Shown: positions 42,288-55,245, counted from the first letter of the stretch. The stretch: 64,000 nt of DNA from Basidiobolus meristosporus CBS 931.73 (GCA_002104905.1 MCFE01000138.1:1-64000); one strand, 5' to 3'. Notes: generated from the sequence alone by a model not told the origin. Numbers and translations are program-made.

Positions 42288-45200
42288 AAAGTTGAGAGGG
42301 TTCTCCTGAATCTCTTTTCTTCTGATACCAATATCTTGATGGTTCAGTATTATCAGCAAGTCTTGCAAGCTTGAGTCTGTCCCTATGCACTAAGTCTTCC
42401 CGGATATTGCCTTGTTTGTCCACCAGTTGGTAAGTTGCAAATGGACATTCTCTGATGATCTTGAATGGTCCTGTCCATTGTGGCTCAAACTTCTTCCGAG
42501 TGTTGTTTCTTAGCAATACAAAGTTCCCAACTGTCAATGCTTCTGGTGCTATAGTCTTATCAAATCTCTGCTTCATCTTTTCTGCACTTTGAGATACTTT
42601 GGTCTGTGCCTCTCGACGTCTTTGGTCCAGTTGCTGGTGTCTACTTGGCTGACTGAGTTCATCTTCTAAGGTGTCTGTAAGCTTTGGTTGTGTGAGATCT
42701 CCTGGAATCCTTGGTTCACATCCATAAACTAAGTAAAATGGTGATTGCTGGGTGGTGTTGTGTACTCTGACTCTGCATGCAAAGAGTGCTTGGTCTATAT
42801 ACTCATCCCATCTACTGACAACTCCATTTGCATACTTGGTCAGCATTTTTCCAAATAATCCATTAAACCGCTCAGTGACTCCATTAGTTCTGGGGTGATA
42901 TGCCGAGGTTTTCAAGTGTCTGATCTGCTGCATTTCCAGGTAAGCCTCTAATGTCTTTGCCATAAAGTTTGCACCTCTATCGGATAAGATCTCCACAGGG
43001 CATCCAAACTTCATCAGGATCTCATGGTAAATGAAACTTGCAACTTCTTGTTCACTGGCTATTGGTACAGCTTTAGCAACTGGCCATTTAGTGGCATGGT
43101 CAATTGCTACTAGGATCCAACGGTTGCATTTCCTGGTAGTTGGCAGTCTTCCAATAAAGTCAATTCCCCATCTCTCAAATGGTCTTACAGGCTCCAAAGG
43201 GAAGAGTTCGGCAATTCTTTGTGGCTGGCCTTGATTGATTTGGCAGTTTGGGCATGTTTTTACTAGCTTCTCAATGTCTTGTTTCATTCTGGGCCACCAT
43301 GCTCTGGCTTTTACAAGGCTATAGGTTCCTTCAATCCCAAGATGTCCATATCCATTGTGTAGCTTATGTATTAAATCCAGGCGAGCAACATAAGGACAAT
43401 AGGCAATAGGGCTTCCATCAACAATTCGGTAGAGTGTTTCATTCTGTACAACAAATTTGCTGGCCTCATCACGGATTATCTTCTTGATATCTTCATCCAC
43501 CTCATTAGGAATGGCTTGGTCCTCCAAGTACTTTGGTAATAGGCTAGGCCAATCTGATTCATGCACCAAGTTGAGTTGTGCAACTTGATCTAATCTTGAT
43601 AAGGCATCAGCAACCGTGTTGTTTTTTCCAGGACAGTAGACAATCTCCAGGTCAAATTGTTGAATGTATTCACTCCATCTTGTCATTCTTCTAGAGAGTA
43701 CCTTCTGAGTAAATATATACTTGAGGGAGGCATGATCAGTCTTCACAGTGCATTTGACTCCTTCAATATAGCATCTCCATGTCTTCAAACAGTGTATTAT
43801 AGCAAGCATCTCCTTCTCATGAACTGGATAGTTTTGTTCTGCTGAGTTCAGTTTCTTGGATTCAAAGGCAACAGGGTAGTCCTTTCCCTCGTGTTCTTGG
43901 CTCAGCACTCCACCAATTGCATAATCTGAAGCATCTGTGCACAGAGTGAACTCTTTTCTGAAGTCTGGTATTCTTAAGCTTGGCAGCTTAGCAAGTTCAT
44001 TCTTTAGTGTCTGGAAGGCAGTCTCACAAGCTATGTCCCACTTGTAGGTATTGTCTTTCTTGAGGATATCAGTTAAAGGGGCTGCAATACTTGCAAATGA
44101 CTTGACAAATCTCCGATAATAGGAAACCATTCCAAGGAAGGATCTGAGTTCTGATATGCTATGGGGCTGCTTCAAATTCTTGATTACTTCCACCTTCTTG
44201 GGGTCTAAGGTTACTCCTGTGCTAGTCACTATGTGTCCCAGATATTCTACGTGTTCTTTGAAGAATTCACACTTGGCTAGCTTGCCGTATAGCTTGTTCT
44301 CTCTTAGTTTCTTCAAGACCTTTTCAATGTGCACCATGTGATCCTTTTCTGTCTTGCTGTATATCAATATGTCATCCAGGTAGATTATCACAAACTTGTC
44401 TAAGTACTCCTGAAAGACAGTCTGCATCAGCGTCATGAATGTTGCAGGGGCATTAGTGAGGCCAAAACTCATGACTAAGTACTCGTAATGTCCATATCTG
44501 GTCCTGAATGCTGTCTTAGGGATATCTTCTGGTTTCACCCTAATCTGGTTGTATCCTGACATGAGGTCGATCTTGCTGAAAATAGTGGCTCCATTAAGTT
44601 GGTCCAAAAGCTCATCAATCCAAGGTATGGGGTACTTATTCTTGACGGTAACTGAGTTCAGGGCTCTGTAGTCAATGCACATCCTAAGTGTTCCATCCTT
44701 CTTTTTCACAAAAAGCACTGGTGCTCCCCAAGGTGACTTGCTGGGCCTGATGTATCCTTGCTCCAATAGCTGATCAATTTGTTTCTTCATTTCCTCCAAT
44801 TCCAATGGACTCATTCTGTAAGGTGTCTTGCTCACTGGAGGGCTATCTCCTGTGTCAATGGCATGATCCACATCTCTGACTGGTGGTAGGCTTACAAGCT
44901 CATCTGGAAACACGTCTGAATATTTCTTCAAGAGAGTCTGGACCTGCTGGGGTGCTGGGATAGAGGAATCCTCCTGTAATACCGCCATGAGGAACATCTG
45001 GGTACCTTTTCTAAGTGCTCTACAGAACTGGGTCTTGCTAAGTTCACTTGTCTCACACACACTGGAATTGACCAAGTTGAAATCCAGCCTGGCAGGTAAT
45101 AGCTCATAGGTCTTGTTGTCTTTTTGGATCTGAGTAGCATGGGTTCTCCAGTTGATTGATGGATTACGACAAAATAGCCAGGTTTTCCCAAGTACAAGGT

Positions 45201-46419
45201 CAAACTTGCAGTTCCCAAATATATAAGCCTGTAGGTCTTCTTCATAGTCATTGATCTTCATTCTTACTGGCTGGGTAATACGGTTGATTATGTGGGAGTT
45301 CCCATCAGCTGTGGAGACTGAAGTTGATTTGGTAGGTTCCGAGTTGATTCCAGCTTTCAAAGCAAATTGCTCTGACATGTACTCATGCGATGCTCCTGAG
45401 TCAATCATGATCTTGGCAGGTACTCCATTGATTGCTCCATTCAGGTACAATAACTTCCCTGAGTTTGAAGTCATTTGGGACAAGTACTCTTCTGTCATAT
45501 GGAAGGTGAGTTCCGAGTCTTCTTCAAGCTCATCTTCCTCATTATTGTGTTCATGGGACTCAATATGGTTGAAGGTTCTTGTTGGCTGGTGTCCATTTCT
45601 TCTCTGAGGGCAGTACTTTGCAATATGTCCCTGCTGGTGGCAATTGAAGCAAAGTCCTCTCTTCTTGCATTCTTCTGAGGAGGGGTTCTTCTGCATAGCG
45701 TCTATTTCCATTGGTACTGCTTCTGATTGTCTTCTTTCATAATGATTATAGCCTTTCTGACTAGTCACTGTAGGCTTCCCAACTCCAAACATAGCTGAGT
45801 CATAGTCAATGGCAATCTTGATGGCTTCTTCAATAGTCTGAGGTCTTTGGTAATTGACTTCCTTGCAAGTTCTTTCTTTCAACCCATCAATAAAGTATTC
45901 AACTTGATCCAAGGGGTCCATTCTTTCAATTTGTCCAAGTAGACATCTGTACTCATAGATGTATTCTTGCACCATTCCTTTCTGTCTGAGTGTCTTTAAC
46001 TTCCTTCTTAGTAGTGTCTGCTGGTGTGGAGGTTCAAAAGCATCCTGAATTTCCGACACAAACTCATCCCAGGTAGAGATTGTAGAGCATCCCATCATAG
46101 TAGCTGACCTGATCTTGTTGTGGTACCACTGTAAAGCTGCATCTGCCAGGTAAGAAGCTGCATAATGCAACTTGCTCTCTGGAGCAATTCCTTTAGCTTT
46201 AAAAGCTTCTTCAATCTGAAAGAGCCAAGTTCCCAGGTTTTCATTGACTCTGCCATGGTACCAGTTGACCTTCACACTAAAGTTACTCTTGACAGGGCTT
46301 TGCTGGCTCTGAGCCATGGTAGTCATTCCTTGTTGCTGTTGGCTGAGGATCTGGAGTAGCTGTTGCTGTTGGGCCAGGATTTGCTGCATGGCATTCTTCC
46401 ATTCTTGATTGTCCGACAT
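42286..46419 (-). CDS. Ty3/gypsy Gag-Pol polyprotein, 1377 aa (copy 1)
   Basis: One uninterrupted frame. Gag at about 45-215, with a Gln-rich N-terminus; CCHC zinc knuckle [14 protein letters not shown] at 257-270; protease with DSG at 340-342; reverse transcriptase about 545-730 with YLDD at 680-683; RNase H with CTDAS (Asp829) and KTDHAS (Asp895); integrase with an H-H-C-C zinc site (about 1021-1059) and catalytic Asp1087, Asp1147 and Glu1183 (D,D-35-E); a GPF motif at 1317-1319. No chromodomain follows. All catalytic residues seen are intact. It differs from copy 2 by about 12 residues, three of them Arg codons changed at CpG sites (Trp53, Cys185, Gln191 here). Gag and Pol share one frame without a frameshift. 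Confidence 0.95.
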   Translation of the reverse strand: MSDNQEWKNAMQQILAQQQQLLQILSQQQQGMTTMAQSQQSPVKSNFSVKVNWYHGRVNENLGTWLFQIEEAFKAKGIAPESKLHYAASYLADAALQWYHNKIRSATMMGCSTISTWDEFVSEIQDAFEPPHQQTLLRRKLKTLRQKGMVQEYIYEYRCLLGQIERMDPLDQVEYFIDGLKERTCKEVNYQRPQTIEEAIKIAIDYDSAMFGVGKPTVTSQKGYNHYERRQSEAVPMEIDAMQKNPSSEECKKRGLCFNCHQQGHIAKYCPQRRNGHQPTRTFNHIESHEHNNEEDELEEDSELTFHMTEEYLSQMTSNSGKLLYLNGAINGVPAKIMIDSGASHEYMSEQFALKAGINSEPTKSTSVSTADGNSHIINRITQPVRMKINDYEEDLQAYIFGNCKFDLVLGKTWLFCRNPSINWRTHATQIQKDNKTYELLPARLDFNLVNSSVCETSELSKTQFCRALRKGTQMFLMAVLQEDSSIPAPQQVQTLLKKYSDVFPDELVSLPPVRDVDHAIDTGDSPPVSKTPYRMSPLELEEMKKQIDQLLEQGYIRPSKSPWGAPVLFVKKKDGTLRMCIDYRALNSVTVKNKYPIPWIDELLDQLNGATIFSKIDLMSGYNQIRVKPEDIPKTAFRTRYGHYEYLVMSFGLTNAPATFMTLMQTVFQEYLDKFVIIYLDDILIYSKTEKDHMVHIEKVLKKLRENKLYGKLAKCEFFKEHVEYLGHIVTSTGVTLDPKKVEVIKNLKQPHSISELRSFLGMVSYYRRFVKSFASIAAPLTDILKKDNTYKWDIACETAFQTLKNELAKLPSLRIPDFRKEFTLCTDASDYAIGGVLSQEHEGKDYPVAFESKKLNSAEQNYPVHEKEMLAIIHCLKTWRCYIEGVKCTVKTDHASLKYIFTQKVLSRRMTRWSEYIQQFDLEIVYCPGKNNTVADALSRLDQVAQLNLVHESDWPSLLPKYLEDQAIPNEVDEDIKKIIRDEASKFVVQNETLYRIVDGSPIAYCPYVARLDLIHKLHNGYGHLGIEGTYSLVKARAWWPRMKQDIEKLVKTCPNCQINQGQPQRIAELFPLEPVRPFERWGIDFIGRLPTTRKCNRWILVAIDHATKWPVAKAVPIASEQEVASFIYHEILMKFGCPVEILSDRGANFMAKTLEAYLEMQQIRHLKTSAYHPRTNGVTERFNGLFGKMLTKYANGVVSRWDEYIDQALFACRVRVHNTTQQSPFYLVYGCEPRIPGDLTQPKLTDTLEDELSQPSRHQQLDQRRREAQTKVSQSAEKMKQRFDKTIAPEALTVGNFVLLRNNTRKKFEPQWTGPFKIIRECPFATYQLVDKQGNIREDLVHRDRLKLARLADNTEPSRYWYQKKRDSGEPSQL

Positions 46420-46459
46420 CTTGAGGGTGGTTTCTTCTTTCTTCAGGAGGGAGGTTTCT

Positions 46460-46477
46460 GGTTATCGCTGCTACCAA
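46460..46477 (-). other. Primer binding site of gypsy copy 1
   Basis: Directly inside the 5' LTR the element reads TTGGTAGCAGCGATAACC, a TGG-starting segment as expected for pairing with a tRNA 3' end (CCA). Which tRNA is not determined. Confidence 0.65.
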
Positions 46478-46845
46478 TGTTACAAGTCTTGGTATAAGAG
46501 TTGTAGAGGAATAGGGAGTTTAGCTAGTATTGTATTCACTAAAACTTGAACTGATTTTTATTGAGGTTCCAGCAGCTCCTTATATACATTTTGCCAGATC
46601 AATTGCTGACTAATTGTATTTCCTAATGTAGGTTGTGGCTGATGACTCATTTGATTGCATCATCATCACCCAATAAGATCCTACTTAATATATCTATTTC
46701 TGTCTGATAAGGATCTGCTGATTCATTTGCTGACTAATGCTACTGATTTCATAGATAATACTGATGTACTGATAACCTAAACATATACTAACTGATTTGA
46801 CTAAAAACTGATCTAACTTAAACATTCAAGCGGCAGATCATAACA
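46478..46845 (-). repeat. 5' LTR of gypsy copy 1
   Basis: 368 bp, identical to 41908-42275. It contains a TATATAAGG promoter-like motif and an AATAAA. Confidence 0.95.
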
Positions 46846-46849
46846 TAAG

Positions 46850-49730
46850 CATCCCTAATGCATGGGTAATCAGTTAGGTAATGCAAAGTTGGGTTGAGTG
46901 CAACAAGCAATTAATTCATATTAGGAAAGATCTACCAAAGTATGCCGGGTTTCTCTTGGTCACAAGCTGGTTTTCTTACAATTTAATACGGATTTCACAT
47001 AAACAAGAGCCAGTGCACACCTATAAGGGAGACTATAATCCAGCATGAAGAAGGAATATATTGGCTAAGTACCAAAAAGTACCATATAAGGCAATTGGAT
47101 GAACTGGCCAGCTAGGTCCATTCAAATAAATGTAGAGTGTATCAAAATTGTTATAACACCATGCCACATTTGTCAAAAGACTCTCAAAACCACAACTAGT
47201 TTTTAACTTTATTTAGCAGAATAATTAGCAAAACACCATTGTGTTCCTGTCATAAGAATGTGTAGAGGATCATTAATTACAAGCTGTTGGTATTATGAGA
47301 GTTTTGTGGTGGGATCCTGATTGCTGATCTGGATTGGATCCACCAGCAGGACCAAAAACTTTTCTTAGGGTGTGATGCATCCTAATTTCCAACAATCCTC
47401 TGATACATGTGTCAAGTCTGCTATATATTACTCACCTTTACTGAGCTCCAGATGGTTCCTTATCAGAGTACAGTGTCATGCCTACATCCTGCAAATGTTT
47501 CAATAAACCAGATGATTTTACCCTCATTGTTTGACAATGCCTGAATTTCACACTTGATGCCTTGTATTCAGCATAATAACTGTGCCTCTGCCCTCTAGAA
47601 GATCTACTGAACCTCACTGTAAGAGTATACAAAATGCTCATGATATAGAGCTTATTGTTGAGCATTCTTAGATGTGGAAGTCTATTGGAGCTTATAGACT
47701 AATTCTCCTAGCTTGCTCTAAGTCATAAATACCTTCTGCAAGGTGGCTTTCCATTGCTGTCAGCTAGGAATGCCTGCCTCACCAGAAACTTTGCCAAGTG
47801 TTACAATTCCAGAATGGCCGCACATGTCAACCCAATCTATGCCAACCTACTTCAAAAGAGTACAGTACACCAAATTAGCATGTGCAAGTAACCTTGGGTG
47901 AATTGACTAATGCAAACCTGCATATAAAAGAATGCATTGGTACACAACACTCCAGGTTGGTATGATGGCATCAACCAGTGCAATTTGGCATAGTCAAGCT
48001 ACAGTTGTGTACTCATCAGCCAATATGCAAAACACTGATCACTAGTACTTAAGTAGCAAAGTTAACAGTCAGCAAGGAAGTAGTTAGGTGTGCATAGTAG
48101 TAGTTTCCAAATGCTTAATTGTTACTTCCAGCAAGAAAAAAAACTAGAGAAGATGATGTAATTAGGTTGAGTAGCAATGCTTTGTCATAATACAAGCAAT
48201 GTAAATTCTTTTAGCAATCAAAATTTAAGTATTGCAAACCCAATATTAACATAATTAATTTAAAGGTAGTTGCGCACTTGAAACTAAACACCTCTAAATA
48301 AACACCCAGTAAAGCTAGTGGATCTATCATGCAGCTACCAAATTGGGTGCATGCCAGCTATGACATCTTGTCCAGTCACTATAATTAAGGCTTATTTGCT
48401 CCATATGCAAAACATGATATTTCATGGCAAATCAGGTAGCTTCTGAATTTGCAACAAAGCCAATTGCAGGTATGCAGCATCATAATACATTTGGATGAAA
48501 TAACCATGGACATATCATCCAATCTGAATGATGGTTGCTAAAACAGTATGTTTCAGTGTAGCTTATAGTGTAATGCACACTTATTCTGACTTACAAGAAA
48601 GAAACATATCAAAATACCTCATTTTACCCACTTCAATTGTGGTATCTAATTGTATATTTGATGCAAACAACTCAAGTGGCATAATCATCCATGACAACCT
48701 CATGATGTCAGATTGTACCTAAGTGTGCAGGATTATCCCACAAAGTGCAGAACTTTAGGAACATTCCTATATACTGATAGCTAAATTGTCATGCCCAATT
48801 ATTATCACTGATTGTAGATTGTGCCATACACCCTGGCATAGTGCAATGGAAAGGGTTTATTTTTTCAGAGTTCGAATGGTCTAATCTTGAAGAATCCAAT
48901 TGCAAATGCAGAACACGTAGCACTGTAAACAAAATAGCTATAACACTACACCATGACAGCTTAGGCATATTCAAACATAATTAGAAAGTATTAGATAGAT
49001 GACTGCAAGCCTTTAGCTACTTCAATGGAGAGAAATGTTGAGTAGTCAGAAGTTAATCAAATTAGAAGTACTTCATATCACTTGAAAGTTAGTGCTTTCT
49101 CTATTACTTAACAGTGCTAGCATGATGTATACATGCACAGACACAAGTTAAATAGCATATATAGGGTGGGAGCTGTCAGCTAAAATCACCAATACCATTG
49201 CTCAGAACATATTGCAGCAGTTAGGCAAGTGCCAAGCTTTTTTACTAGTACTTGTTGATTCCACATAGAGTTTGCATTTAATCAGGCAATGACTTGCTGC
49301 ATACTAATTTTGACATCTGCAAGCACTGAATAAAAGAGTCAATAGTCCCACTGCCAAATCCATTCTGGTTTAACAATTAGCATCCTGCAATGAATATTGC
49401 AAGCTTGTATGGTATTCCAAGGCTTTAATATGGTCACATCTATCTGATTGTACCTAGCAAGTTATTACTTAAAACTGCTTGCACAGAAAAAGCTCAACAA
49501 TGATTTGATAACCATAATGAGGGCATATGTTGACCAAATCCTGGCAGAGTGTCTGTTGTGTGTCAATATTAAAAAACATAAATTTTCAATAAACTTGGGA
49601 ATCTGGTGCCCTAACTGATTTTCCCTAACCCACCCTAACTAGTCCAGCTTTGATTTATTTTATCACATCAGAGAATCTAGTTTCAAAATCAAGCTAAAGC
49701 CATCTATGTGCAAGCCCATATTTTATCACT
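46850..49730. other. CpG-poor stretch between the two gypsy copies, no gene
   Basis: About 2.9 kb without a credible gene. 47160-47400 is a diverged copy of 21230-21460. A 75-codon minus-strand frame at 47438-47665 has a faint retroelement look (YYAEYKAS, LLKHLQDVGMTLYSDKE, compare copia RNase H), but spacing does not fit well and I leave it uncalled. Confidence 0.5.
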
Positions 49731-50098
49731 TGTTATGATCTGCCGCTTGAATGTTTAAGTTAGATCAGTTTTTAGTCAAATCAATTAGTATATGTTTAGG
49801 TTATCAGTATATCAGTATTATCTATGAAATCAGTAGCATTAGTCAGCAAATGAATCAGCAGATCCTTATCAGACAGAAAAAGATATATTAAGTAGGATCT
49901 TATTGGGTGATGATGATGCAATCAAATGAGTCATCAGCCACAACCTACATTAGGAAATACAATTAGTCAGCAATTGATCTGGCAAAATGTATATAAGGAG
50001 CTGCTGGAACCTCAATAAAAATCAGTTCAAGTTTTAGTGAATACAATACTAGCTAAACTCCCTATTCCTCTACAACTCTTATACCAAGACTTGTAACA
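49731..50098 (+). repeat. 5' LTR of gypsy copy 2
   Basis: TGTTATGATC ... TTGTAACA, 368 bp, identical to 54301-54668. Confidence 0.95.
49990..49997 (+). promoter_or_regulatory. TATA box in the 5' LTR
   Basis: TATATAAG within the LTR, followed 17 bases later by AATAAA (50014-50019). This is the usual U3/R arrangement for starting and ending the element transcript. Confidence 0.6.
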
Positions 50099-50117
50099 TT
50101 GGTAGCAGCGATAACCA
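50099..50117 (+). other. Primer binding site of gypsy copy 2
   Basis: TTGGTAGCAGCGATAACC immediately after the 5' LTR, identical to copy 1. Confidence 0.65.
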
Positions 50118-50156
50118 GAAACCTCCCTCCTGAAGAAAGAAGAAAACACCCTCAAG

Positions 50157-53100
50157 ATGTCGGACAATCAAGAATGGAAGAATGCCATGCAGCAAATCCT
50201 GGCCCAACAGCAACAGCTACTCCAGATCCTCAGCCAACAGCAACAAGGAATGACTACCATGGCTCAGAGCCAGCAAAGCCCTATCAAGAGCAACTTTAGT
50301 GTGAAGGTCAACCGGTACCATGGCAGAGTCAATGAAAACCTGGGAACTTGGCTCTTTCAGATTGAAGAAGCTTTTAAAGCTAAAGGAATTGCTCCAGAGA
50401 GCAAGTTGCATTATGCAGCTTCTTACCTGGCAGATGCAGCTTTACAGTGGTACCACAACAAGATCAGGTCAGCTACTATGATGGGATGCTCTACAATCTC
50501 TACCTGGGATGAGTTTGTGTCGGAAATTCAGGATGCTTTTGAACCTCCACACCAGCAGACACTACTAAGAAGGAAGTTAAAGACACTCAGACAGAAAGGA
50601 ATGGTGCAAGAATACATCTATGAGTACAGATGTCTACTTGGACAAATTGAAAGAATGGACCCCTTGGATCAAGTTGAATACTTTATTGATGGGTTGAAAG
50701 AAAGAACTCGCAAGGAAGTCAATTACCGAAGACCTCAGACTATTGAAGAAGCCATCAAGATTGCCATTGACTATGACTCAGCTATGTTTGGAGTTGGGAA
50801 GCCTACAGTGACTAGTCAGAAAGGCTATAATCATTATGAAAGAAGACAATCAGAAGCAGTACCAATGGAAATAGACGCTATGCAGAAGAATCCCTCCTCA
50901 GAAGAATGCAAGAAGAGAGGACTTTGCTTTAATTGCCACCAGCAGGGACATATTGCAAAATACTGCCCTCAGAGAAGAAATGGACACCAGCCAACAAGAA
51001 CCTTCAACCATATTGAATCCCATGAACACAATAATGAGGAAGATGAGCTTGAAGAAGACTCGGAACTCACCTTCCATATGACAGAAGAGTACTTGTCCCA
51101 AATGACTTCAAACTCAGGGAAGTTATTGTACCTGAATGGAGCAATCAATGGAGTACCTGCCAAGATCATGATTGACTCAGGAGCATCGCATGAGTACATG
51201 TCAGAGCAATTTGCTTTGAAAGCTGGAATCAACTTGGAACCTACCAAATCAACTTCAGTCTCCACAGCAGATGGGAACTCCCACATAATCAACCGTATTA
51301 CCCAGCCAGTAAGAATGAAGATCAATGACTATGAAGAAGACCTACAGGCTTATATATTTGGGAACTGCAAGTTTGACCTTGTACTTGGGAAAACCTGGCT
51401 ATTTTGTCGTAATCCATCAATCAACTGGAGAACCCATGCTACTCAGATCCAAAAAGACAACAAGACCTATGAGCTATTACCTGCCAGGCTGGATTTCAAC
51501 TTGGTCAATTCCAGTGTGTGTGAGACAAGTGAACTTAGCAAGACCCAGTTCTGTAGAGCACTTAGAAAAGGTACCCAGATGTTCCTCATGGCGGTATTAC
51601 AGGAGGATTCCTCTATCCCAGCACCCCAGCAGGTCCAGACTCTCTTGAAGAAATATTCAGACGTGTTTCCAGATGAGCTTGTAAGCCTACCACCAGTCAG
51701 AGATGTGGATCATGCCATTGACACAGGAGATAGCCCTCCAGTGAGCAAGACACCTTACAGAATGAGTCCATTGGAATTGGAGGAAATGAAGAAACAAATT
51801 GATCAGCTATTGGAGCAAGGATACATCAGGCCCAGCAAGTCACCTTGGGGAGCACCAGTGCTTTTTGTGAAAAAGAAGGATGGAACACTTAGGATGTGCA
51901 TTGACTACAGAGCCCTGAACTCAGTTACCGTCAAGAATAAGTACCCCATACCTTGGATTGATGAGCTTTTGGACCAACTTAATGGAGCCACTATTTTCAG
52001 CAAGATCGACCTCATGTCAGGATACAACCAGATTAGGGTGAAACCAGAAGATATCCCTAAGACAGCATTCAGGACCAGATATGGACATTACGAGTACTTA
52101 GTCATGAGTTTTGGCCTCACTAATGCCCCTGCAACATTCATGACGCTGATGCAGACTGTCTTTCAGGAGTACTTAGACAAGTTTGTGATAATCTACCTGG
52201 ATGACATATTGATATACAGCAAGACAGAAAAGGATCACATGGTGCACATTGAAAAGGTCTTGAAGAAACTAAGAGAGAACAAGCTATACGGCAAGCTAGC
52301 CAAGTGTGAATTCTTCAAGGAACACGTAGAATATCTGGGACACATAGTGACTAGCACAGGAGTAACCTTAGACCCCAAGAAGGTGGAAGTAATCAAGAAT
52401 TTGAAGCAGCCCCATAGCATATCAGAACTCAGATCCTTCCTTGGAATGGTTTCCTATTATCGGAGATTTGTCAAGTCATTTGCAAGTATTGCAGCCCCTT
52501 TAACTGATATCCTCAAGAAAGAGAATACCTACAAGTGGGACATAGCTTGTGAGACTGCCTTCCAGACGCTAAAGAATGAACTTGCTAAGTTACCAAGCTT
52601 AAGAATACCAGACTTCAGAAAAGAGTTCACTCTATGCACAGATGCTTCAGATTATGCAATTGGTGGAGTGCTGAGCCAAGAACACGAGGGAAAGGACTAC
52701 CCTGTTGCCTTTGAATCCAAGAAACTGAACTCAGCAGAACAAAACTATCCAGTCCATGAGAAGGAGATGCTTGCTATAATACACTGTTTGAAGACATGGA
52801 GATGCTATATTGAAGGAGTCAAATGCACTGTGAAGACTGATCATGCCTCCCTCAAGTATATATTTACTCAGAAGGTACTCTCTAGAAGAATGACAAGATG
52901 GAGTGAATACATTCAGCAATTTGACCTGGAGATTGTCTACTGCCCTGGAAAAAACAACACGGTTGCTGATGCCTTATCAAGATTAGATCAAGTTGCACAA
53001 CTCAACTTGGTGCATGAATCAGATTGGCCTAGCCTATTACCAAAGTACTTGGAGGACCAAGCCATTCCTAATGAGGTGGATGAAGATATCAAGAAGATAA

Positions 53101-54290
53101 TCCGGGATGAAGCCAGCAAATTTGTTGTACAGGATGAAACACTCTACCGAATTGTTGATGGAAGCCCTATTGCCTATTGTCCTTATGTTGCTCGCCTGGA
53201 TTTAATACATAAGCTACACAATGGATATGGACATCTTGGGATTGAAGGAACCTATAGCCTTGTAAAAGCCAGAGCATGGTGGCCCAGAATGAAACAAGAC
53301 ATTGAGAAGCTAGTAAAAACATGCCCAAACTGCCAAATCAATCAAGGCCAGCCACAAAGAATTGCCGAACTCTTCCCTTTGGAGCCTGTAAGACCATTTG
53401 AGAGATGGGGAATTGACTTTATTGGAAGACTGCCAACTACCAGGAAATGTAACCGTTGGATCCTAGTAGCTATTGACCATGCCACTAAATGGCCAGTTGC
53501 TAAAGCCGTACCAATAGCCAGTGAACAAGAAGTTGCAAGTTTCATTTACCATGAGATCCTGATGAAGTTTGGATGCCCTGTGGAGATCTTATCCGATAGA
53601 GGTGCAAACTTTATGGCAAAGACATTAGAGGCTTACCTGGAAATGCAGCAGATCAGACACTTGAAAACCTCGGCATATCACCCCAGAACTAATGGAGTCA
53701 CTGAGCGGTTTAATGGATTATTTGGAAAAATGCTGACTAAGTATGCAAATGGAGTTGTCAGTAGATGGGATGAGTATATAGACCAAGCACTCTTTGCATG
53801 CAGAGTCAGAGTACACAACACCACCCAGCAATCACCATTTTACTTAGTTTATGGATGTGAACCTAGGATTCCAGGAGATCTCACACAACCCAAGCTTACA
53901 GATGCCTTAGAAGATGAACTTAGTCAGCCAAGTAGACACCAGCAACTGGAACAAAGACGTCAAGAGGCACAGACCAAAGTATCTCAAAGTGCAGAAAAGA
54001 TGAAGCAGAGATTTGATAAGACTATAGCACCAGAAGCATTGACAGTTGGGAACTTTGTATTGCTAAGAAACAACACTCGGAAGAAGTTTGAGCCACAATG
54101 GACAGGACCATTCAAGATCATCAGAGAATGTCCATTTGCAACTTACCAACTGGTGGACAAGCAAGGTAATATCCGGGAAGACTTAGTGCATAGGGACAGA
54201 CTCAAGCTTGCAAGACTTGCTGATAATACTGAACCATCAAGATATTGGTATCACAAGAAAAGAGATTCAGGAGAACTCTCTCAACTTTAG
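50157..54290 (+). CDS. Ty3/gypsy Gag-Pol polyprotein, 1377 aa (copy 2)
   Basis: Same domain order as copy 1 (gag, CCHC knuckle, DSG protease, YLDD reverse transcriptase, RNase H, H-H-C-C and D,D-35-E integrase, GPF motif), uninterrupted. At three positions where copy 1 has Trp53, Cys185 and Gln191 this copy keeps Arg, encoded by CGG, CGC and CGA. At residue 1269 the situation is reversed (Gln here, Arg in copy 1). The ATG lies 58 bases after the LTR, and the stop overlaps the polypurine tract. Every catalytic residue inspected is present. Confidence 0.95.
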   Translation: MSDNQEWKNAMQQILAQQQQLLQILSQQQQGMTTMAQSQQSPIKSNFSVKVNRYHGRVNENLGTWLFQIEEAFKAKGIAPESKLHYAASYLADAALQWYHNKIRSATMMGCSTISTWDEFVSEIQDAFEPPHQQTLLRRKLKTLRQKGMVQEYIYEYRCLLGQIERMDPLDQVEYFIDGLKERTRKEVNYRRPQTIEEAIKIAIDYDSAMFGVGKPTVTSQKGYNHYERRQSEAVPMEIDAMQKNPSSEECKKRGLCFNCHQQGHIAKYCPQRRNGHQPTRTFNHIESHEHNNEEDELEEDSELTFHMTEEYLSQMTSNSGKLLYLNGAINGVPAKIMIDSGASHEYMSEQFALKAGINLEPTKSTSVSTADGNSHIINRITQPVRMKINDYEEDLQAYIFGNCKFDLVLGKTWLFCRNPSINWRTHATQIQKDNKTYELLPARLDFNLVNSSVCETSELSKTQFCRALRKGTQMFLMAVLQEDSSIPAPQQVQTLLKKYSDVFPDELVSLPPVRDVDHAIDTGDSPPVSKTPYRMSPLELEEMKKQIDQLLEQGYIRPSKSPWGAPVLFVKKKDGTLRMCIDYRALNSVTVKNKYPIPWIDELLDQLNGATIFSKIDLMSGYNQIRVKPEDIPKTAFRTRYGHYEYLVMSFGLTNAPATFMTLMQTVFQEYLDKFVIIYLDDILIYSKTEKDHMVHIEKVLKKLRENKLYGKLAKCEFFKEHVEYLGHIVTSTGVTLDPKKVEVIKNLKQPHSISELRSFLGMVSYYRRFVKSFASIAAPLTDILKKENTYKWDIACETAFQTLKNELAKLPSLRIPDFRKEFTLCTDASDYAIGGVLSQEHEGKDYPVAFESKKLNSAEQNYPVHEKEMLAIIHCLKTWRCYIEGVKCTVKTDHASLKYIFTQKVLSRRMTRWSEYIQQFDLEIVYCPGKNNTVADALSRLDQVAQLNLVHESDWPSLLPKYLEDQAIPNEVDEDIKKIIRDEASKFVVQDETLYRIVDGSPIAYCPYVARLDLIHKLHNGYGHLGIEGTYSLVKARAWWPRMKQDIEKLVKTCPNCQINQGQPQRIAELFPLEPVRPFERWGIDFIGRLPTTRKCNRWILVAIDHATKWPVAKAVPIASEQEVASFIYHEILMKFGCPVEILSDRGANFMAKTLEAYLEMQQIRHLKTSAYHPRTNGVTERFNGLFGKMLTKYANGVVSRWDEYIDQALFACRVRVHNTTQQSPFYLVYGCEPRIPGDLTQPKLTDALEDELSQPSRHQQLEQRRQEAQTKVSQSAEKMKQRFDKTIAPEALTVGNFVLLRNNTRKKFEPQWTGPFKIIRECPFATYQLVDKQGNIREDLVHRDRLKLARLADNTEPSRYWYHKKRDSGELSQL

Positions 54291-54300
54291 TAGGGGAGAA
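54288..54300 (+). other. Polypurine tract of gypsy copy 2
   Basis: TAGTAGGGGAGAA directly before the 3' LTR. Confidence 0.85.
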
Positions 54301-54668
54301 TGTTATGATCTGCCGCTTGAATGTTTAAGTTAGATCAGTTTTTAGTCAAATCAATTAGTATATGTTTAGGTTATCAGTATATCAGTATTATCTATGAAAT
54401 CAGTAGCATTAGTCAGCAAATGAATCAGCAGATCCTTATCAGACAGAAAAAGATATATTAAGTAGGATCTTATTGGGTGATGATGATGCAATCAAATGAG
54501 TCATCAGCCACAACCTACATTAGGAAATACAATTAGTCAGCAATTGATCTGGCAAAATGTATATAAGGAGCTGCTGGAACCTCAATAAAAATCAGTTCAA
54601 GTTTTAGTGAATACAATACTAGCTAAACTCCCTATTCCTCTACAACTCTTATACCAAGACTTGTAACA
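54301..54668 (+). repeat. 3' LTR of gypsy copy 2
   Basis: 368 bp, identical to 49731-50098. Confidence 0.95.
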
Positions 54669-54880
54669 CACTAACTTGCTAAATAGTTCTGATTGCGTTG
54701 GTTTAGGTGCCTTCTAGTAGCTTGTAGCTGTAATCAGGGTGTTTACATAAACAACCAGGGGATTACTCTCTTTGAGACTTGCTTTCTATATATATATGTA
54801 GAGTAACTTGTAATACTAGATTTAAGCCCAATATCTTCCAATTCAATGTTGATCAAATTATTCCACACACTGGGTGTCTG

Positions 54881-55245
54881 TGTTGTAAGTCTTTATATAG
54901 AGTAGGGAGACAGGGAGTTTAGCAAACATTGCTTACAACTTGAAGTAATTTTGATAAGGTTCCAGCAGCTGCTTATATAGTGTATGACAGATCATGAGCT
55001 GACTAATTGTGCTTTCTCAAGTTGACAGTGGCTAAAGACTATATTTATAGCATTGTCATCCACAGTAATATCCTACTTTGTGCATTTATTTCTGTCTGAT
55101 AACAATATGCTGATTTAGCTACTGACTATTATTACTAACTTGATAGAAAACACTGATACACCAATATGATATTGACAGATTCATAGCAATATAGCTAGAG
55201 ACTAATCTAACATCAGCATTCAAGTTGTATATCGTAGTATTTTAC
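54881..55245 (-). repeat. Decayed LTR of a related gypsy element
   Basis: Aligns over its length with the LTR of copy 1 (for example gagtagggagacagggagtt, ggttccagcagctgcttata, atttctgtctgataa and gcattcaagttgtat), with many transitions. It starts TGTTGTAAGT and ends TTTACA. Confidence 0.8.

Larger units (their letters stand above)
41908..46845 (-). mobile_element. Ty3/gypsy LTR retrotransposon, full length, copy 1
   Basis: A 4938-bp element in minus orientation with two 368-bp LTRs that I find identical base for base by reading. The ends are TGTTA...TAACA and the target-site duplication is TAAG (41904-41907 and 46846-46849). It has one long Gag-Pol frame, a PBS-like segment next to the right LTR and a polypurine tract next to the left LTR. 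Identical LTRs mean a recent insertion. It interrupts the right end of the Plavaka-like relic. Confidence 0.95.
49731..54668 (+). mobile_element. Ty3/gypsy LTR retrotransposon, full length, copy 2
   Basis: 4938 bp, plus orientation, same family and same length as copy 1. The two 368-bp LTRs are identical by reading. The target-site duplication is CACT (49727-49730 and 54669-54672). All structural parts (PBS, single polyprotein, PPT) are present, so this copy looks autonomous and recent. With copy 1 it forms a 4.9-kb inverted pair separated by about 2.9 kb. Confidence 0.95.

Noticed and set aside
47438-47665. Copia RNase H relic
   Set aside because: Words like AEYKAS and LLKHLQDVGM are suggestive, but their spacing does not fit the RNase H pattern.
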